This document shows, piece after piece, positions 11,415 through 21,247 of a DNA stretch of 64,000 bases. Positions within the stretch are counted from its first letter, which is position 1. Each line of letters begins with the position of its first letter. Location: the NCBI GenBank assembly GCA_021399435.1, contig JAJTUP010000041.1, positions 558,001 through 622,000 of the forward strand. Direction: 5' to 3'. Position numbers and translations under genes: made by a program. The notes below the pieces were generated by a model. The model had not been told where the DNA came from. It searched no databases and worked only from the letters and a program-made list of their open reading frames with translations. Source of the DNA: Diaporthe sp. PMI_573. Its lineage: Eukaryota; Ascomycota; Sordariomycetes; Diaporthales; Diaporthaceae.

Positions 11415-12260
11415 TCAGGTAAACTGGGTAAAAAAGTCCCAGCTGTTCTTGGGCGCAAAGGGCGTGCTTTGCCCTTGGTTAACCTGGCTGGGGTTGTGGT
11501 CGCCGTTATGGATAACCCAGGTGACGGGGTACCCGGCCTTACAGCCCTGGTATTTAGTCAGGACAGACTGGCCCCCATTGGGCTGGGGCTCCGAAGCGAG
11601 ACGCTGGCATCCGTTGTTTGCGACGAATGTATCGCGTAGCTGGCGGCCGTTTGACACATTGAGGACCGAGTCCGAGGTGCCGTGCTGGCCGTAATATGCG
11701 ACGGGGTCCTTGCCGCCCTGGCAGCCGCTCAGCTGCGCGCCCGAGATGACGGCGACGGCGCGGATCATGGAGGCGCGCGCGCAGGCTAGGGCGTAGGACA
11801 TGCTGCCTCCGTAGCTGAAGCCGGTCGAGAAGCGCAGGTTGGTGTCGACGCATAGGTCCGCTTCGACAGTCTTGACGAGCTGGTCGAAGAAGGTGATGTC
11901 CTCGCCGCCCTGGTTTGCCCACCCGGCGTTGAGACCGTCGGGGACAACGAATATGGCGCTGTTGTTTGCAAGGGCTTCGAGTCCGTAGTAGGGCAGGACG
12001 CCGCCCTGGTTAGGGTTCTCGCCGTTGACGATCTTTTGGGCGGAGCCGCCGAGCTGGTGCCACTCGAAGACCAGGCGGTACGGGTGGCTGTTGTCGTAAT
12101 TGTTTGGCAGTTTCATAAAGTACTGACGCTGCTTGCCATTGACCGTCATGGTGTAGCGCTGGCTCTGGATGGTTGGCGCTTTGCCGCAGCCGGCAGAGCT
12201 CGCAGCCAAGACGACAGTGTGCAGCGAGGCGAGCACGAGGCAGGCCACCCCTATCAGCAT
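11415..12260 (-). CDS. faeC: Feruloyl esterase, CE1 / type C-like, secreted
   Basis: Predicted esterase that releases ferulic and related hydroxycinnamic acids from arabinoxylan and pectin. The frame can be read from 12329 (304 aa), but the ATG at 12260 is preferred: it gives 281 residues beginning with MLIGVACLVLASLHTVVLA, a clean signal peptide, whereas the upstream start puts a polar Asn run before it. Numbered from 12329, the catalytic triad candidates are Ser172 in GFSYGGS, Asp220 in HGTSDSV and His278 in NGDHNPS. Several cysteines fit the disulfides of the family. No CBM follows, and the protein ends soon after WDFFTQF, as CE1 FaeC proteins do. No intron is needed. The gene symbol is by family resemblance only. 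Confidence 0.85.
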   Translation of the reverse strand: MLIGVACLVLASLHTVVLAASSAGCGKAPTIQSQRYTMTVNGKQRQYFMKLPNNYDNSHPYRLVFEWHQLGGSAQKIVNGENPNQGGVLPYYGLEALANNSAIFVVPDGLNAGWANQGGEDITFFDQLVKTVEADLCVDTNLRFSTGFSYGGSMSYALACARASMIRAVAVISGAQLSGCQGGKDPVAYYGQHGTSDSVLNVSNGRQLRDTFVANNGCQRLASEPQPNGGQSVLTKYQGCKAGYPVTWVIHNGDHNPSQVNQGQSTPFAPKNSWDFFTQFT

Positions 12261-12329
12261 GTTGTTGTTGTTGTTGCCTCGCCCGTACATGACTGACGAT
12301 GCAATTGATCTTTTGCCTGTCTCGCGCAA

Positions 12330-13077
12330 TGGTCAAAATGGGATAATGGTAAAAGAATATTTCAATAGATCAGTGTGGTGCGGCGAGTTCATACACCAGG
12401 AACAGAAGCTGCGAATATATCTCGTGGATTTATATACTAAAGTAGGTTTTCCTTTTTGCCCAGTTTTCACCCCAGAATGCCCCGTCTGTCCGCGGACCAT
12501 CCTGAACACACTTGGTCAGTCATCTGCCACCAGCCGGCTGGAGCCTGAATCGCATCTGCAACTGTTCACGGCCAAATCGACAGGAACAGGAGATGATGCC
12601 AAACAGCCAGGAACAACTCCCGGGCAACATGCCAAATGACTGAGGCTTCCGTGAGCCCTGAAGATCCAGATCCGCTCGGAGAATATAGATGCCGTCCTTG
12701 TGCCATTGGCGCGCGTACAAGTTCTCCTGCCTTGTATATATCAGATGTGCAGAGTTATAGTTCCTCGCAATTTACATCGGACACAACCGCTTACTTTAAC
12801 CGTACGACGACCAAAGCTTGGCGCTTAGTTGCAACCGAAAACGGCGACTCCCACCGTCCCTGCCCGAGTAAACCCTCGTTCACATTCGTATATCAGCTGA
12901 GGTCTGGTAGAGAAAAGGGCTGAAGTAACATCTCATATGTCGGTAGATGATTGACTTAGGTAATTCAGCCTAAATCTTTATGTATTGGTGGGGGGCGGCT
13001 AAAAGTTGGAGAACCTTGTAGCTCGGATTATTTGATAATAGATCTGGTCTTTTTATCACTTACGTTCTGGATATTAA
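12330..13077. other. Promoter side of the esterase and intergenic DNA
   Basis: Contains the upstream region of the minus-strand esterase; a TATATA motif on both strands near 12430-12436 could serve as its TATA box. No gene is recognised in the rest. Confidence 0.4.
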
Positions 13078-13278
13078 TGTCACGGCCGGTGCGAGATGCA
13101 GTATGGGAGCTGGGTCTATTGGCGCTATCAACGAAGATTATAAGCTGAGGAGAGGAGAAGAAAGGGGAGAGCGAAGCTCTGGCGGTCTCTGGCTCGCGAA
13201 GTCTTGACGCGACTGTGGGGCTAAGGGTTAGGGCCCTTGTGACGGCCAGGTGGCTTGCCTACCCTGGCTGCCGTCACA
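13078..13278 (-). repeat. Possible 201-bp LTR or small element with inverted TGTCACGGC / GCCGTCACA ends
   Basis: The block starts TGTCACGGCCGG and ends GGCTGCCGTCACA, so both strands have TG...CA ends and a 9-bp terminal inverted repeat (TGTCACGGC on one side, TGTGACGGC on the other with one mismatch). Read on the minus strand it has a CT-rich middle and TATAATC, as short gypsy LTRs do. Flanking 5-mers (ATTAA and GAAAG) do not match, so insertion is not proven. Confidence 0.35.
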
Positions 13279-13430
13279 GAAAGTATAAAAGTATTAATAT
13301 TTCCTTATAGAAATTTATATTATATAAAACGGTTTTAAAATATTAATATTTATACTTTTTACTATATAATAAAATTTTATTAAATTTGTTTTATTAAATA
13401 TATATTTATAAATATTAAGAATTATACTTG

Positions 13431-13761
13431 TGTTGGTTGGGCACGTAAACGAGTAATTACTCGAAGGGGTTACCGAAGTGGCTACTTGATAGCTTCAATT
13501 CGGTGGGTCTGTCTGGTGTGTTGCTTCTGGCTGACCCCTTCGTGGGCGGCGAAGCGCCCAAGTAGGGTGCAGCCAGAAGGCTGACTAATCTAAGGTGTGC
13601 ACGGGCCAGTGGTCGGTCCAAGCGTCCTTGCTGCCAGTGGCTGCCTGAGATGACTAAGCAGCCATCCGCAGCCAGCCAGCCAGAAGTGGCCAGCTGCAGC
13701 GGTCCGCTTCGGACCGACACCTTCGGCTATCGCTATCGCTATTGCTATCACCCATTCCACA
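13431..13761 (-). repeat. Solo LTR of the copia family found intact at 36.2-41.4 kb
   Basis: 331 bp, from TGTTGGTTGGGCACG to CACCCATTCCACA, matching (inverted) both LTRs of the copia element at 36233-41383. It is flanked by a 5-bp direct repeat ACTTG (13426-13430 and 13762-13766), so it is a genuine insertion later reduced to one LTR. It is far less mutated than the other copies. Confidence 0.9.
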
Positions 13762-13844
13762 ACTTGTTAAGAAATCTTAATATTATATGTAAAATTTGTA
13801 ACATTTTAAATTTTTTAAATTTAAAATTATTTTTAAAATTATTA

Positions 13845-15705
13845 ACGTCAGGCACCAACGAGCGAGACACCCCAGCGAGCGAGACACTTTTCCACCAACC
13901 CCTCTAGCCCAACTTCCAACCGCGTTTTTTCGCGTCACATCTAAAAATGAGCAAAACACAGGAAGCCATTATTCAAGCTGCTATTCAAGCTATTAAATCC
14001 GACCTAAAACTAAGCTTTCGACGTGCGGCGAAGAAGTATAATATCCCTCACTCAATACTTGCCCATAGAATGGCCGGCCGAACTGTATGACGCGATACCC
14101 ACCCCAACAACAAGAGATTGACAAAAATAGAAGAGGAGGTGCTTGTCTAATACGTACTTGACTGGGATTCGCGAGGATATTCGCTTGTTCTTAAGGATGT
14201 TGAAGATATGGCGAATTCCCTGCTTCGCGACCGTGGCGGCGGCGCCGTTGGGATAAACTGGGCAGAGAGACTCGTCATGTTAGATATATGTCTCAAAACA
14301 CGTGTTAATCGTATATATGACTATAGGAGGGCCCTATGTGAAGATCCCGACGTGATAAATGCGTGGTTCGACCTTGTATCCAATACTCGCGAGAAATACG
14401 GCATCCCTGACTGTGATACCTATAACTTTGACGAGTTAGGCTTTATGATGGGTGTTGGTTTGCCTAGAACCGTGATTACGCGTTCAGATCGGCAAGGGAG
14501 AGCAAAACAAATACAGCCTGGGAATCGTCAATGGGTAACAGGCATTGAGTTGATTAGTGGGGATGGGTAGTGCGGACCGCTGTTCCTGATCGTGAAGGCA
14601 AAGGTTCACCTTGCGAGTTGGTATACTGAGGGCGGCCTCCCTGACGACTGGGTTATTGAAACAAGCCTAAATGGATGGATAACTGATGATATTGCTATAG
14701 AATGGATTCAGTACTTTGAAAAACATACTGCGCCATGGAAAAAAGGTGTTTATCGGCTGTTACTTCTTGACGGGCATGGAAGCCACCACTCTACGGATTT
14801 CGAGCGATATTGCAAGGCAAAGAACATTATCACCCTTTGTATGCCTCCTCATTTATCCCATCTACTTCAGCCACTTGATGTTGGGTGTTTTAGTCCGCTA
14901 AAGAAAGCTTATGGTGTGGAAATCTCCCTGTTTAGCAGGGCCCGGATTACCTACATCAATAAGACTGAGTTCTTTCTTGCCTTCCACGCTGTACATAAGA
15001 AGGTTTTCAAGCTGGAAACTATCAAGGGGGCTTTCAGAGGTGCAGGCTTAATCTCATTTGATCGAGAAGCTGTACTTTCTAAGCTGGATATCAAGGTTCA
15101 AACACTAATAAGATAGCCGGGCTCCCTAATACTACCTATACCTTGGGTCTCCCAGACGCTATACAACTCAATAGAGGCAGCTTCTCAATCAACTCTAATC
15201 AAGGATCGCATCTCTCAACACCAGGGAAGCTCTCCAACACTAATTTTGGCTGCTGTTGACCGGTTAGCAAAGGGGACATAGTTATTAGCCCATGCAGTCA
15301 CCCTATTAACCCAAGAGGCCTATACTCTTCGAGAGGCAAATATCGCACTTTCTAAGCGTTGGAGAGCTAAAAGAACCTATATATAGGATGGAGGGGCACT
15401 TCGTATATAGGATGCCAGGGAAATAATTAATGAAAAGGAAAAGGGGAAGCGGCTAGCTGGTGAAATAAGTGGTGGCGACGATAAGGTGGTCCGCGGCGGA
15501 CCGAGTAAGCGACGCTGTGGTAACTGCGGCGAGACTGGGCATAATGCGCGAACATGTGAGAAAGATGTAGAATCGTCTGCAGATTCCGATTCTGATTGAA
15601 TTCAATTGATTTTTTTTGTTGTGGTGCTGTAATTGAGGTTCCAGTGCTGTTGGTGCAGAAAAGTGTCTCGCTTGCTGAGGTGTCTCGCTCGTTGGTGCTT
15701 GACGT
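13845..15705 (+). mobile_element. pogo/Fot-type DNA transposon, copy 1 (1,861 bp)
   Basis: Inverted ends of about 50 bp start ACGTCAGGCACC on the left and ACGTCAAGCACC (minus strand) on the right, with TA on both sides. Within each end the motif CGAGCGAGACAC (or CAAGCGAGACAC) occurs twice. The element has exactly the same length as the copy at 33418-35278 and its transposase frame starts at the same offset (102 bp). Confidence 0.95.
13947..15599 (+). pseudogene. pogo/Fot-like DDE_1 transposase with a CCHC zinc knuckle, few stops
   Basis: Read in one frame, 551 codons including the terminal stop. An N-terminal helix-turn-helix (RRAAKKYNIPHS..AHRMAGR) is followed by the DDE_1 catalytic core: Asp in YNFDELGFMMG (about residue 162), Asp in LLLDGHGSHHS (about 275) and Asp in LLQPLDVGCFSPLK (about 311), the last two separated by 35 residues. 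Near the C-terminus C-GNCGETGHNARTC is a CX2CX4HX4C zinc knuckle. At least six in-frame stops (14085, 14148, 14568, 15114, 15279, 15384 region) sit at former CGA/CAA/CAG/TGG codons, so it is inactive but only lightly RIPed. Confidence 0.9.
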
Positions 15706-15765
15706 TATACTTTATAAGTAATTTTTATAATATTTTTATTATATAATATAGGTATTAAAATATAT

Positions 15766-16736
15766 CGACTATTTATATTTGTTTGAGTTTCTCTATTTAG
15801 CTAGAAACCATAGTTAGTGTCCTAGAAGGACAAGACATAATTAAAAAAAAACAGTAATTTTTGTCATATAGGACTTTTTACAGTGACTTTACAATCTTTT
15901 GCAAACCTGTCTATAGTTAGAAGCCGCCCGCCATTTTGCGCTAAAAGCCGTAGCGTTGGGCCGTGCCTAATTTGTTTGCGCCAGTACTGTTGATAAGCTG
16001 TTAGCCTGTTGAAATTAAAGCTATTGCGGGCCGCGAGTAATCTAGTCTGACGCCGTTAAGCATTATGTAAAAGTGCCATTGCCGTGTAACTTAGGCAAGT
16101 TGGCCAAAATGGGCGATGATAAAAGCAGCCATTGCCCCGACTGTGTACTCTTGTGGGATACGTACAGGTTTTGGCTCTGCTTAAACACACTCATCATGAC
16201 CTTGTTCCACAAGACCATATAAAAGCAATCATTCAGCCTGCCGCGCCACCGAAGCCGAGACAACAATCAAGCTTAAACCAGTACACACGTCTACTGAGCG
16301 AGTTCACAGCTACAGTTAAAACAGACAGGTAAGGCAACTACATTCCATTGTCTAGATACATAGACCTAATAGCTTACAAATAGCCACAGAAATAGACTTT
16401 AACTATAACGAGTAAGTCCGTGCCGATATAAGGACATTATTTGCAAAGGTAAAGGAGTGTAATAACAAGAGACCTTGTATAACCAAATAGATTAATGTAT
16501 TTATTGCCACCTTGGAGAAGTTTAAAGACTATTTTAAATAAATAGACTAGCTTATTGCTTTTAAAACAATGATTAAAAACAATAAGTTAAAAAGAGGAAA
16601 GAGGGTAGTTAAGGATAAAAAGCGTTTCTTTGACAAGATTTAACATTTGAAACCTTGTTGCAGAAATATTACATAATTAAATATAAATCAGTTAAAAACA
16701 CACAATTATAGGTCTTTTACCCTTATACCCAGGAGG
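15766..16736 (+). mobile_element. Unclassified 971-bp element with a perfect 15-bp target-site duplication, copy 1
   Basis: The segment aligns along its length with 53092-54024. It is flanked by a perfect 15-bp direct repeat, GGTATTAAAATATAT, at 15751-15765 and 16737-16751. It starts CGACTATTTATATTTG and ends CTTATACCCAGGAGG. Terminal inverted repeats are absent, which with the long duplication argues for target-primed reverse transcription (LINE/SINE-like). Protein-like traces are visible on the plus strand (KHTHHDLVPQDHIKAIIQP and, near the end, KNNKLKRGKR), but no known domain. Confidence 0.75.
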
Positions 16737-16751
16737 GGTATTAAAATATAT

Positions 16752-17725
16752 ATATTTAAAGTCTTATTATTTTAAGATTTAAATTGAATTTATTATAAGA
16801 TTGTAAAAGTGGGCGTGTTTTGGTGGGAATACACTGTGTGTGGGGGTGTCGGAATCAAGGGGGGGGGGGCGGAATCCGGGCCGATGATGTTAATATATAG
16901 AAAGGAATTTGATACTCTTTGACACTTTTGGAAGGACCAACCAAGTGCCGAAAGCTGAATCTTATAGAGTGATTATCAGAGGTGAGCATGCCCCCTGTCA
17001 GTTGCATGCTTAGAGCAATGCTTGACTTGGTTGGCCGACATGTGCTGGCAGATTATCCAGGGATCGTTGAGAGCAACTCGCCGGATGACTGTTGGCCAGC
17101 TTGAAACCCGCAGACGCGCTTGACTGGATCGAGACAGGTATCTATCTATTCACAGGAGCCATCTAACAACTGTCTTCAAGATCTTCGTTTTCAGATGCTA
17201 CAAGGGGCTTGGGAATGAGGCTTTGTGAGCTCCAGGTTGCCGCGCCTGTCAACAACAACCTTTACCGTGAACATTGCTGGATTGTCCCTTGCTTGGAGAC
17301 ACCGGGTATGGGGTACTGAGGATAGTGTTTTCGTTTCGTGTGAAATAGATTCTGTGGGCACCCCGGCTCTTGAGGCGCGCCAAATATAAATTATCGTACA
17401 TACAAGAATAGTAAAATAGCGCAACAGTGCAAAATATTCCAAGGGGCGATGTAAGCGCCTCGGGAAATGAACTTTACGGAACTCATGCTCGTTCCTTGCG
17501 TTTTAGTCCCTCCTGGCGTAGGCATAGCAGTTTCTGATCTAAATGAGTCGCCAGAGCCCTGCAATTTGCACAAATCAATAGCAAGATTGATTTCTGCAGC
17601 CGGAAGATGTCTCAGATCATCTAGTCGTTGCCTAGGTGCCTCCTACCCAATATGATTCGGCCTGGTCCCATCATAAGGTAGTTTCTGGACAGCAACTGAG
17701 CCGAGCGGCCCATCAACCTTCGGAT
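16752..17725. other. Intergenic DNA downstream of the amine oxidase
   Basis: No gene recognised. A run of ten or more G followed by CGGAATCC (about 16860-16875) recalls the GGGCGGAATCAGGGGG found near the right end of the pogo element at 6.2-8.1 kb. The part next to 17726 should hold the 3' untranslated region of the oxidase. Confidence 0.4.
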
Positions 17726-20715
17726 TCAGTTGGCCCTATGCATCGCAGTGTCAGTGCTGGTTCTCCTCTGGGCGGCGATCATCACACTAGTGATGGGAAA
17801 GGGGCGGGGATCGTGCCATACCATGTCGACAGCACAGGATGCCGGTACTGCGCCGAACGTCGTCACAGACAGGTTCGTGCCGACAGGGTTGTTGAGGCGG
17901 ATTTGCTGTGTCGTCGCTCTCGAAGGGTCACCCGAGAGGTAGTTGAATGGCTCGATGATTAAGCCAGAGTAGGCTGTTGAGAAGACCGTGTTGGGCAGGT
18001 CACCCGTGTGTGGCATGTGGTGCATTCCGAGGTTAAACCAGAGGACACTGCGGTCCCGAATGTTAGTTTATCGATCAAGGAGTTGCAAAGAGCTGACCTT
18101 ACAGATCTTCCTGGTTGAGGGAGTCGCCATTAAAGAACTTGTCAAACTCCACAACCGGCTCATCAGGGTCAAACAGGTTGTTCATCAAGTTGTACGGGTG
18201 GGACGCCCGAGCCTCTGTGTCCTTTTGTTGAGACACGAAGAAGTGGTGGTCGGACGCCATAATACCCTTCTTTGTGACAGTGGAGTTCTTGATGGTGAAG
18301 CGAGCAATCTGGGCAGCGGGCATAAACCTGTATCCAGGGCTCTCACCGAACTGGTTCTGGGCATCCCGGTTGACGATAGCATACATGGAATTGCCATTTT
18401 CTGACCAGTTGAGCTGAGAATCTTCTTCACTTTCGATATACGACTTGCTGCTTTTCATCGTGCTGCGAACCTTCCCTTCACTCCAAATATAGCTGTTCGC
18501 CGTGTGAGCGCAGGACAGACCATGCATAGGCCACTACTTACGTCTCGTTGGTCGGTAAAAACTCCACCTTTTGAAGGGAATTTTTCTCCCCAAGGATGTC
18601 CAAGTCGGCCTTGAAGGTGAGAAGATGGTCGTGCATGGAGCCGGAGAGGTTGTCGTGGATACGGAAACCATACTCCTCGTTGTGGGCAGCGAATGCGCTC
18701 ATGATGTAACCAGAAGCCCTAACAGCTATCAAGATCGAGCCATCCATGCGGAACTCAAACGAAGTCATGTAATCGTAATTCCCGATCGTCGACACAGAGC
18801 GAAGCGTGAACGCAATGTTCTTAGTTATGCTCGTGTGGCCTGCCCAGGAATGCCTCTGGATGGGAAAGCCAGCGTCCTGCTCAAAGAGACCTATATCAAC
18901 GTCAGCAGATCGAAATATCAGAAGAAACTCGATTGTCCCTACATATCCCGTTTGGCTGGGTCCTCCTGATCGTTCCATCCATGTAGGTGGTATTCAGGTA
19001 AGTGGAATAGGACGGACAGTCATAACCTGCGTTGCTGTCAGCCGCGTGCCGTTCCTTACTGATAGCACGGTAGACTTGTGTAGGCTAGAGAGAAATACCA
19101 TTGACCAAAGAAACAATAGAGCTTCCAAAACCGGAGCCCTGTATGTCAGAAAAGCTGAAGCACTCTGATGTTAGCATATAGTTAGGGCGATCAAACAGTG
19201 ACCTTACCAAGTGCCCGACTGAACAGGATCATTGCCTCTACATATGCGTCAATGTATGCTCGTATGGTGGTTCAAGAGGAGATCATCAATTCTTACGCGT
19301 AATGAGCCACCGCATCCTCCATGCCAAGCTGCGAATAAATTCAGCGTTCGAGTTCCCTGACCCCGGATGGAAGATCCACCTACCTCATACAAAATTCTTT
19401 TCCCTTTGTACTTGACATCGAAAAGCTTGATACCGGTGCTGAGGCTGACTCCGACATAGAAACTAAAGTCCACTGCGAAGTTTCTTTGTCAGTAAGGCCC
19501 GACAAAGCCTTCCCGAGTTGGAAAATTCCAGACTTACTCCACGAAACGTATTGCGCCTCCGTGTCAACACTGAACCTCTTTGAGCCGGACATAACCTGCG
19601 CGGGTGGTGGAGATTCGTCGAACTGGGGTGTATCTCCTTCCTTCTCAAGCTCGGCCCAAAGTCCTTCAATGTTCGCTCCCAATGACTTGAATTCTGGTTG
19701 CATCACCGCCGCGCGAAAGTCGTCGGTGGACTTGTACAGCACATTGTCGTACAGCCAGGAGTCCACTGACCACTTGGACGGGTCGCGGCCTGTCACGTCG
19801 GTTTTCAGATAGAGGCCCAACGGCAACACCGACCAGGTATCGTGGATGCTGGTCGGGTTGCCACTGAAGGAGGACCACTGCTTAACACGACCATTGTCTG
19901 CCTCAGGGCCGGAACCGTCCCACAGGCGGATCGCACTCGGCTCCTGATACGATCTGGTTAGCAAAGACTGAGATGGTCGTGGTTTCAGCCATGGTTTGTA
20001 CATACCAAGTTCCAAAGCTTCTTGACAATGTCCGCGGCGTCGGATATGATTTGTTGAGTGAAGTTGTTATATGCATCAGTATCGGCCTTGGGTACGCGGA
20101 CTTTGCTATTGTTGCGCGTAGTCAAAAAGTTGAGCGGCTGGGCTTTCGTCAGGTTCGAGAGGGGCAGGGGTCCGACGTAGAAGTCCTCCAGATACGGCTC
20201 CTCTTGGGTTCCAAACATCAAAGTAGCGCCAGCATATCGTGGGGGGGCAGGGCCCGTTCCCGCCAGGAAGGGGAGAACATCAGACTTGTTGGGTTGCAGG
20301 AGGTCAATGAATACACTAGATTTCGGTCTTAGCAGCAACCCTTCGTCAGTTCGACACAGGTGCAACTTACAGCGTGTTATCCCAACTATAGATTCGCGTC
20401 AGCTTGGCTTGAGTTGCGTATAAGGACACGCATGCGGGCTGCTACTCACCTTCCTCCGTCCTTGGTCAAGTTGAGCTCTTTTGAACTGTACAAGAAATTG
20501 AGCGCATCGGCCATTTCTTGATTTGTCAGGCCAGCCCATAGGTTTGGGTGAGGAGCGGTTGACTCTGGCTGCGCTCCACATACACCAGCATCCTGTCGCC
20601 GTCCCAGTGTTTCGATAACTTGCGGCGAGAACTTGGGTTGCTGTCTTACGAGTCCGGCCGACAAGGTCAGACTCCCAAGAAAGACTGGCAGGATTGTAGA
20701 GCTGATTCGTGTCAT
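17726..20715 (-). CDS. Copper amine oxidase (topaquinone), secreted, 12 exons
   Basis: Predicted primary-amine oxidase: RCH2NH2 + O2 + H2O to aldehyde, NH3 and H2O2. Exons (high to low): 20715-20450, 20385-20371, 20315-20006, 19943-19538, 19472-19384, 19328-19297, 19237-19208, 19154-19099, 19026-18943, 18890-18542, 18492-18103, 18047-17726. All introns are GT...AG, and the exons sum to 2,349 nt = 783 codons, which supports the model. Residues 1-20 look like a signal peptide. Then come the N2/N3 domains (VFIDLLQPNKSDV) and the catalytic domain, with Asp386 (SDIQGSGFG) as probable base, Tyr468 in TIGNYDYM as topaquinone precursor, His516/His518 in SMHDHLL and His686 in GMHHMPHTGD as copper ligands. 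Residues 1-20 and the lack of a transmembrane anchor suggest secretion. Very small exons (15, 32 and 30 nt) make automated prediction error-prone. Substrate unknown. Confidence 0.93.
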
Positions 20716-20807
20716 CGTTGCAGAGTTCTATTCGGCTCCCTGTGGATGATATGCTAGGAGAGATGGGATGAACTGATGTGTTACGGTTTGCCCACGGCGA
20801 GTCCTCC

Positions 20808-20822
20808 TTATATATTATAAAC
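20808..20822 (-). promoter_or_regulatory. Probable TATA region of the amine oxidase gene
   Basis: Minus-strand TTTATAATATATAAG lies about 95-105 bp before the ATG at 20715, a usual distance for a fungal TATA box. Confidence 0.5.
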
Positions 20823-21247
20823 ATGCGCGTAGTCGTGCCATATCGGCTCTGGTCGTAGCCAGCGCCTAAGCACCAGCTTCAGTATAGACTTGTCTCATTT
20901 TCGTCAAATCCCTCACTTAGCAGTTGAGGCCGTGGAGCAAACGTGGGGAGGTGGTAATTCGAGTCCCGCTTCTTTTCTTTGAATCTCGTGCGCCTCGTCG
21001 CGTTCCGAAAATTCCGTCAGTTCCGCTGGTCGTCGATTGGCTGCAGCGTAATGGCTACCCTCTCCATATGCACCGGCAAGGTAGCGACAAGGTACTGACA
21101 AACCTTAAGGAACAATTCTATAAGCCGGCAGTCAGGTCGGAAATTATTTGCCTACCGCAGCCAATCAACGGCGATAAGCACAGACAATCGAGCAATCAAG
21201 CCCATATCGTGTGGGACTTCAGCTATTTCGACTTCAATGTTCTTATC
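20823..21247. other. Intergenic between amine oxidase and tyrosinase relic
   Basis: No gene recognised; the frames on either strand have no family features. Confidence 0.45.

Noticed and set aside
12520..12923. Overlapping open frames upstream of the esterase
   Set aside because: Short, on both strands, no recognisable domain.
4432..15705. CRISPR-like interpretation of the tandem arrays
   Set aside because: No regular spacers between repeats and the genome is eukaryotic.
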